Shown here piece after piece: positions 58,458 to 64,000 of a DNA stretch of 64,000 bases. Every line of letters starts with the position of its first letter. Position 1 is the first letter of the stretch. The DNA is from Manihot esculenta (taxonomy: Eukaryota > Streptophyta > Magnoliopsida > Malpighiales > Euphorbiaceae), in NCBI RefSeq assembly GCF_001659605.2, contig NC_035176.2, positions 23,536,847 through 23,600,846 on the forward strand, read 5' to 3'. The translations under genes were made by a program, and so were the position numbers. Below the pieces are notes generated by a model. That model did not search any database and was not told the origin of the DNA. It saw nothing but the letters and a program-made list of their open reading frames with translations.

Positions 58458-60554
58458 AAACTCTCTGACAACTGGCACCGAGGCTGGCTCCCTGACCTGA
58501 CTACTAAGCTCTCTCACATGAGCCAAATACCCCTGACATCCCTTCCTAAGCAACCTACGAGCCTGAAGAGCTGATATCAGACCTCTAGGTGTACCCCTCT
58601 TGTCTCCTCTGAAGACGACCTCTGACCCGTTCTGATCTCTGAACCTGACTACCTTGTCCCTGCAGTCCAAGGTAGCACCATGGGTAGATAGCCAATCCAT
58701 TCCTAGAATGACGTCAAAGTCTGTCAAATCTAGAACCACAAGGTCGGCGGAGAGGCATCTTCCCTCAACAAAAACTGGACTGTATTGGCAGACTGACTCT
58801 GCCACTGACGGGTCACACTTGGGTCCACTGACCCATAGGGGACACTCTAACCCAGAGACTATTAGACCCAACCTCTCAACGGCTCTCGGAGCAATAAATG
58901 AATGAGATGCACCCGGGTCCATTAAAGCATACACATCAGAACACCCAATAACGAGATTACCTGACACCACGGTGTTGGATGTGTTAGCCTCCTGCTGAGT
59001 CATGGTGAAGATCCTGGCTGGAGCTGATGGACCTTCACCTCGGGAACCAGAAGAAGAGGTTGCCCCTCTCCCTCTACCTCTGCCACTGCCCTGAGTTGTG
59101 GATGGAGCTGCTGGCTGTGCCACACTAACAGAAGCTGTCTGCTGGGGCTGGCCCATAAAAGGTGCTCTAGGACACTCCCGAGCCATGTGTCCCTCCTGTC
59201 CACATCTGAAACATGTATTAGTCCCAGCTCGACACACTCCTTTGTGCGGCCTCCCACACCTTTGGCATTCTGTACCGTCTGATCCTGAGCTCGAGCCACC
59301 GCCGAATCCCAGACCGGATTTCAACTTACTCCAAAACTTATTCTTCTTCGGTTGCTTGGTGGTGTTATTCCACCTCTTGCTACTTGAGCCCTGAGAAGAG
59401 AGACCTGGCCCTCCTCTGCCTGGGGTCTTAACCCCAAAAGATTGGGTCACTGACTGCTTCACTGACCCCTCAACTATGGCACTCGCCTCCATCCTTCGAG
59501 CCATATCTACCATAGTGTGAAAACTTTCCCTCTCAACTGACTGAATCAAAGAGGAGTACCTGGAATGCAGCTTCATAACATATCTCTTGGCTTTCTTCGA
59601 ATCGGTATCTAGAGCTTGCCCTGAAAAAGGCAATAGCTCTAAGAATTTATCCGTGAACTCCTCCACACTCATGTGTTCTGTCTGCCTCAACTGTTCAAAC
59701 TCAATCATCTTCAGTTCTCTGGAACTGTCTGGAAAAGCCCATCCAGCGAACTCATTTGCAAATTCTTCCCATGTCATGCCGTCTAGTCTCGGGTCCACAT
59801 AACACTTGAACCATTCCCGTGCCTTTTTGCACTTTAAGGTGAACCCTGCCATCTGAATGGCCCTGCTATCATCCGCCCCTAGCTCATCAGTTATTGTCTT
59901 CACTACTCTCAGATACTCAAAGGGGTCATCCCCTGACTTGTATTTGGGAGCATCCAGCTTAAGGTAATCTGTCATCTTTACCTTGCTCCCACCGGCTGAG
60001 CTAGGTCTAGAAGGTTGAGTAACTGGGGCTGCTGGTTCTGTAGGTGGTGGAGGTGGGGGTGCAGCATTCCCCGAGGTGGGGTTTTTCGGGTTTGGATAGA
60101 AGGGTGAGGGTGGATAAGCTGGGTACTGTGTGTAAGGCGGATAGAAAGGTGGATAAGGCATGTAGGTAGGATAGGGGTTAAAGCTGGAATAATCCGATGT
60201 ACCTCCCATCGGATATCCTGAACCCTGTGGGAAGGGTGGATAATGGGGTGGAAAACCATACCCCGAGGCCTGAACGCCTCCCTGCAACTCCCCTGTCCCC
60301 TCTTCCTCCATGCTAACATCCAGATTCCCATCCCTCCTCTGATCCTCTTCCATAACCTCCCTCACATCTGAAGAACTTCCTCCTCTATCTGTCCCCCTTC
60401 TGCTAGCATCAAAAGACCTTCTAGGGTCCCTTGACACTCTTTCTCTGTTTGCTCTACATGACATTGCCCTAGGCAATGTAGGAGGATGGGCACTCGTGCC
60501 CTCATCCTCAGGTGGCACTCCAGTCAATCGTGCAGATCGACGAGTTCCTCTCAT
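58458..60554 (-). pseudogene. GYP-7 gag-protease
   Basis: ATG 60554 ([19 protein letters not shown]). Pro/Tyr-rich linker, full capsid domain, knuckle [14 protein letters not shown], Arg/Gly linker and protease DPGAS (Asp near residue 546). It is undamaged until the stop at 58457-58455. Only two base changes interrupt the whole gag-pol frame and no frameshift is present. The acceptor TTTTTCAG ends 9 nt before the ATG. Confidence 0.9.
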
Positions 60555-60562
60555 CCTGTTTT

Positions 60563-62544
60563 CTGAAAAACAGTACACATCACAAAAACATTAGCATCAT
60601 ATGGTTCATGTGGGCACACATGAACCCTCATCACATATACATCATTCATATCATAGCATCAATGCACATGTATATAATCATGGCATTTCACATCATCATA
60701 CAAGACAGGACTCTACATCCTATCCTAGTGGATATGATCTTTCCTATTGTGCTTGACCTTCTATAACATCTATGAGCCCGACACTCTAGGTCCGATCCTA
60801 AGAACCTAGGGCTCTGATACCATTCTGTAACGACCCGAAAATCAGACCGCTACCGGCGCTAGGATCCGGGTCGACTTAAGGCTGCCGGGACCCGTAGCAA
60901 GCCAAACATACATCCTGGAAACCTGTTTAATCCCATACATGATCAAGAAAATACATAAAAATTTAAAACTTTTCTTTCATTCATACACCAAACTCAACCT
61001 GTGCATAAACATAATCATAATCATAGTCATGACCCCTCTGTGGGATCTCATCAATGCCCCAATGGGCGATACATCATACGTTGAGTTGGTTTGCATAATC
61101 ATCATAAAATATTTAAGATCATGTATTAAAAGGGATATCCTATACATATAGTCAAGCACAACCACTAATCCTCAAAGTCATTACATACCTAAAACTGTAC
61201 TTTTACATAATATTAATACATTTATCATGTCCACACTATCTATTACATATACATGACTTCATTACTCTTACGGACCTCCTGGTCTACCCTGTACCTGCAA
61301 TCCTGGGGAAAAATGGGAGAGGGATGAGCTACTAGAGCCCAGTGAGCAGAATAATAAAAACATTTAAATCATATGGATCATGGAATGCATCACATCACAG
61401 CTAATCACATCAAGGATGAACTTGTCACCAATAGCCCTCTACATAGTCCAACTGTGCCAGAACGTAGAATGGGTCCTGGTCTTTCCCTTACATAACATGT
61501 CATAACATAACAGTCCAACTGTGCCAGAGCGTAGAATGGGTCCTGGTCTTTCCCTTATATAGTGCCAGCGAATGTAGAATGGGTCCCACTGGTATTACAT
61601 TCCATACTGTACATATCACATCGTCATATCATAGATCGAGGGCTTTGGATCATCCAACGTTCATCCACATCAATCAACAATAAAGTATGCAATGCACATA
61701 TTCGTGAATTCTAATGCAAACAACCTAGTACATCTCATGGCATTCATGATGCGTGAAGCATGCTAAAAAGTCCATTAATTGCTTTAAAACAAAATGAGTT
61801 ATTCCACTCACCTCTGGGTAGCTCTGACCAGACACTGGATCAGCTGACTCACTGCTGGGGTCCTCGGTTCCTCGGGTCCGAACCTACACAGGTGGACTCA
61901 AATGAGGGACCAACAAACAAAAACATAACTCTAAACTACTCCCCAAAAACCCCCTAAAACATCATGAAACAATCATAGAAAAACATGCAAGAGAGGGCTG
62001 GACAGGGCACTTTCGGCGGCAGGTTCGGCGGCCGAAAGTCCCTCCAGAGCCGAAAGTCAGGCAGGTTCGGCGGCACCTTCGGCGGCCGAAACTCCCAGAC
62101 AGAGGCGAAACTCATGCATGTTCGGCGGCACTTTCGGCGGCCGAAACTCCCAAACAGAGACGAAAGTCTCCTTTCGGGGGCAAGCTTCGGCAGCCGAAGG
62201 CTGCCTCCACAAGCATGTTCGGCGGCCGAAAGTTCCTTCGGCTGCCGAACCTGGTTTCTCCCATTGTGGCAGAAACTCAGCTCTCTTATGCACATTGCCT
62301 CCAAAACTACCCAAATCATGCATAACCTATTCTACAACATTCCCAATCACACACAAACAAGAATACAAGTTCCTAAGGGCATCAAACCAACAAAAACCCC
62401 AACTACAACACAACAAGCAACTCACATTGTTCATAATCACATATAAAACCCATAAACCTAACCATGAGCTAAACATGCATTCTACCCCATAGATCTACTT
62501 AAAACTTACTTAAAACATGCAATGAGCTTAAGATCGGCTCTTAC
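60563..62544 (-). other. Predicted leader intron of GYP-7
   Basis: Donor ATGAG|GTAAGA (GT at 62544-62543) in the 5' LTR, acceptor AG at 60564-60563. Length 1982 nt, within 2 nt of the GYP-4 prediction. Confidence 0.55.
60810..60822 (-). other. Primer-binding site of GYP-7
   Basis: Minus TGGTATCAGAGCC, 3 nt from the 5' LTR end at 60826. Confidence 0.87.
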
Positions 62545-63144
62545 CTCATGGAGATCGAGAGAGAGACGTCCTAAACTCAGAAATGGGAGGGGTTGAGTTC
62601 CTTTGAACCTCAAAGCTCCAAAACTTTGCTCAAAGCTTGAAAATCTTCAAAACAAAGTAAAAAATCATGAAAATCGAGTAGGATTGGAAGGAAAGAACTC
62701 AAGATCGTTAAGGGACGGCGGAGAGCTCACCTTGGCCGAAAATGGGGAAAAAGCTCGCCCGTTTTCGGCTAAGGGACCCTTTTATAGTGGCTGGCCAGGC
62801 CACGTTCGGGGGCCGAACGTGCCTCCGCATGCATGCCATGTTCGGCGGCCGAACTTGAGGTTCAGCGGCCGAACCTGGACTTTCCTCACTTATGCTTTCG
62901 GGGGCCTAAAGGCGCTCCCGAAGGCATGCATGTTCGGCGGCCGAACTTGAGGTTCGGCGGCCGAACCTGAGTTTTCCTCCAAGGGTGTTTTTATGCAAAA
63001 ACTCATTTCCATTTTACTTAAAATCATCAAAAACATTAAAACATTTCATGAAAACATGGTTTTTACCCTTTCTAGAGGTCTCCGACATCCGAGATTCCAC
63101 CGGACGGTAGGAATTCCGATACCGGAGTCTAGCCGGGTATTACA
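60826..63144 (-). repeat. GYP-7 5' LTR (2319 bp)
   Basis: Cluster one 62805-62970, TATA 62788-62779, donor at 62544, cluster two 62007-62250 (one more block than its sister), and tandem CGTAGAATGGGTCC units at 61455-61590. Ends in minus TGTAATACCCGG. Confidence 0.92.
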
Positions 63145-63455
63145 TTATTGGAACAATTGGTACTCACTCTCACCAGACTATTCCCTTAAAGTGGGAGGTC
63201 AAGGGTTCGAGTAGTGGGGGAGGCGACCTAATTTCCAAAGGGAAATTTGGGCCAAATCCACTTGGGGAAGGATGCATTCGATGCAAGAACCCAAGGGGAC
63301 AAATCCTGCCAGGAACCCGTGAGGGTGAATGGATGTTAAGAGCTGTTCACGACGCTAGTGGAAAGCCCGAGGTGGCAAGAGGCCAGGCGAGGGATAACCC
63401 TGGGCTGTGAACGGTAATAGTGCCGGGGATCACGTCCGGGCTGTTACATAAAAAA
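63145..63455 (+). mobile_element. SINE-like piece with tRNA-type pol III boxes
   Basis: TGGAACAATTGGTAC (about 63149-63163) resembles a tRNA D-arm/A box. GAGGTCAAGGGTTCGAGT (about 63196-63213) resembles a variable loop plus T-arm/B box, about 50 nt later. The body is GC-rich and unlike the gypsy family, and ends CTGTTACATAAAAAA, a short A tail. Alternatively, read on minus it opens TGTAACAGCCCGGAC, which could be a TRIM-type LTR start. No target duplication is visible. Confidence 0.45.
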
Positions 63456-64000
63456 GGCGGTGAAGGTCCGGTAGCCCCAGCACGGATCTTCACTATGACA
63501 CAAGAGGAGGCAAACACGTCGAACACAGTAGTGTCAGGTAATCTTATAATTGGGTGTTCTGATGTGTATGCTTTGATGGACCCAGGTGCTTCTCACTCTT
63601 TTATTGCTTCGAGAGCCGTGGAGAGATTGGGTCTAATGATCTCTTAGTTAGAGTGTCCTCTCTGGGTCAGTGGACCCAAATGTTACCCATCAGTGGCAGT
63701 GTCAGTCTGTCGCTTCAGTCTAGTGTTCATAGAGGGTAGATGCCTTCCAGCTGACCTAGTGGTTCTAGATTTGACGGATTTTGATGTCATTCTAGGGATG
63801 GATTGGCTATCTACATATGGAGCTACCTTGGACTGCAAAGATAAAGTAGTTAGTCTCAGAGACCAGGATGGGTCAGCATGTGTCTTTAGAGGAGACAGGA
63901 GGGGTACTCTGAGAGGTTTGATCTCAGCCCTTCAGGCTCGTCGTTTGCTTAGAAAGGGTTGTCAGGGGTTTCTAGCTCATGTGAGAGAGCTAGATAGAAA
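63456..64000 (+). pseudogene. GYP-6 gag end and protease (runs off window)
   Basis: Resumes GYP-6 with [28 protein letters not shown], then protease [15 protein letters not shown] with the catalytic Asp intact. A TAG at 63645-63647 interrupts ISGLECPLW. The same frame goes on through [10 protein letters not shown] to the window edge. Confidence 0.87.

Larger units (their letters stand above)
53206..63144 (-). mobile_element. GYP-7: full-length Ty3/gypsy element with two nonsense codons
   Basis: LTRs 53206-55474 and 60826-63144, primer-binding site, gag-pol and polypurine tract are all present on minus. The LTRs are highly similar apart from a palindrome-containing block of about 45 bp missing from the left one. 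The flanks do not match (CTCGA at 53201-53205 against TTATT at 63145-63149), so the usual target duplication is absent. Confidence 0.92.
50546..64000 (+). mobile_element. GYP-6: older gypsy element, continues past window end
   Basis: 5' LTR 50546-51496, primer-binding site, gag 51724-53205, interruption by GYP-7 and a SINE-like piece, then protease 63456-64000. The LTR is only 951 bp through loss of its middle. Nonsense codons are scattered. The LTR's last CA is mutated to GA. Confidence 0.87.

Noticed and set aside
63145..63230. A functional tRNA gene
   Set aside because: A- and B-box-like text is present but acceptor and anticodon stems cannot be drawn; it is better read as a SINE head.
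63145..63455. Cassandra-type TRIM with 5S rRNA promoter
   Set aside because: No 5S internal control region was recognised; GAGGTCAAGGGTTCGAGT looks like a tRNA T-arm, not 5S.
1..64000. Host protein-coding genes, bacterial operons or viral genomes
   Set aside because: All sizeable conserved frames are gag/pol or transposase; no host family was recognised, and no envelope-like frame or virus structure is present.

Overview
This window reads as heterochromatic plant nuclear DNA, most likely from a eudicot. It is almost wholly LTR retrotransposons, and I found no host gene, tRNA, rRNA or CRISPR array. The plant assignment rests on Ty3/gypsy and Ty1/copia polyproteins of plant type, primer-binding sites matching initiator tRNA-Met, CACTA and MITE remnants, and long AT-rich spacers. 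The species cannot be named from the sequence. Element names (GYP-1 to GYP-7, COP-1 to COP-3, CAC-1) are mine.

Left block, 1-27308: nested Ty3/gypsy elements of one family, probably chromovirus Tekay/Del-like, with LTRs of about 2.0-2.5 kb opening TGTAATACCCGG and closing GGGTCGTTACA. GYP-5 (minus, 24104-27308) is the outermost. GYP-2 (minus) sits in its protease region; its gag and 5' LTR are split over 2720-3710, 11218-12516 and 22576-24103. Three plus-strand elements lie in GYP-2: GYP-1 (1-2719, 3'-truncated), GYP-3 (3711-11217, target duplication CCTTG) and GYP-4 (12517-22575, target duplication GAATG). GYP-4 is nearly intact: one 1.65-kaa gag-pol frame, spoiled only by a stop at codon 3. 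GYP-3 and GYP-5 belong to one lineage that has lost the gag capsid domain and frameshifted its protease.

Middle block, 27309-50545: AT-rich DNA with a Tat/Athila-like LTR (27550-28917), a decayed copia pol (32780-34961) holding a 282-bp MITE, and a CACTA-type end at 34962. Inside the CACTA element lies a transposase_24-like pseudogene split by copia COP-3. A 5.06-kb stretch was then tandemly duplicated (35047-44321 and 44322-49378), and copia COP-2 (35191-39404) later inserted in the first unit only. Unit 2 therefore preserves its empty site.

Right block, 50546-64000: GYP-6 (plus, older, shortened LTR) is interrupted in late gag by GYP-7 (minus, 53206-63144, full length with two nonsense codons) and a SINE-like piece (63145-63455). 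GYP-6 protease resumes to the window end.

The gypsy copies share features that the standard LTR model does not explain. Each keeps a strong GTAAGT splice donor inside the LTR and a pyrimidine-CAG acceptor 9-11 nt before the gag ATG, predicting a leader intron that removes the primer-binding site. Each carries clusters of a 13-bp palindrome with a GCCGCC core around its TATA box, and the elements whose 3' end is visible have a hairpin beside the polypurine tract. Autonomous-looking elements (GYP-4, GYP-7) sit beside capsid-less ones (GYP-3, GYP-5, COP-2), which suggests mobilisation in trans.
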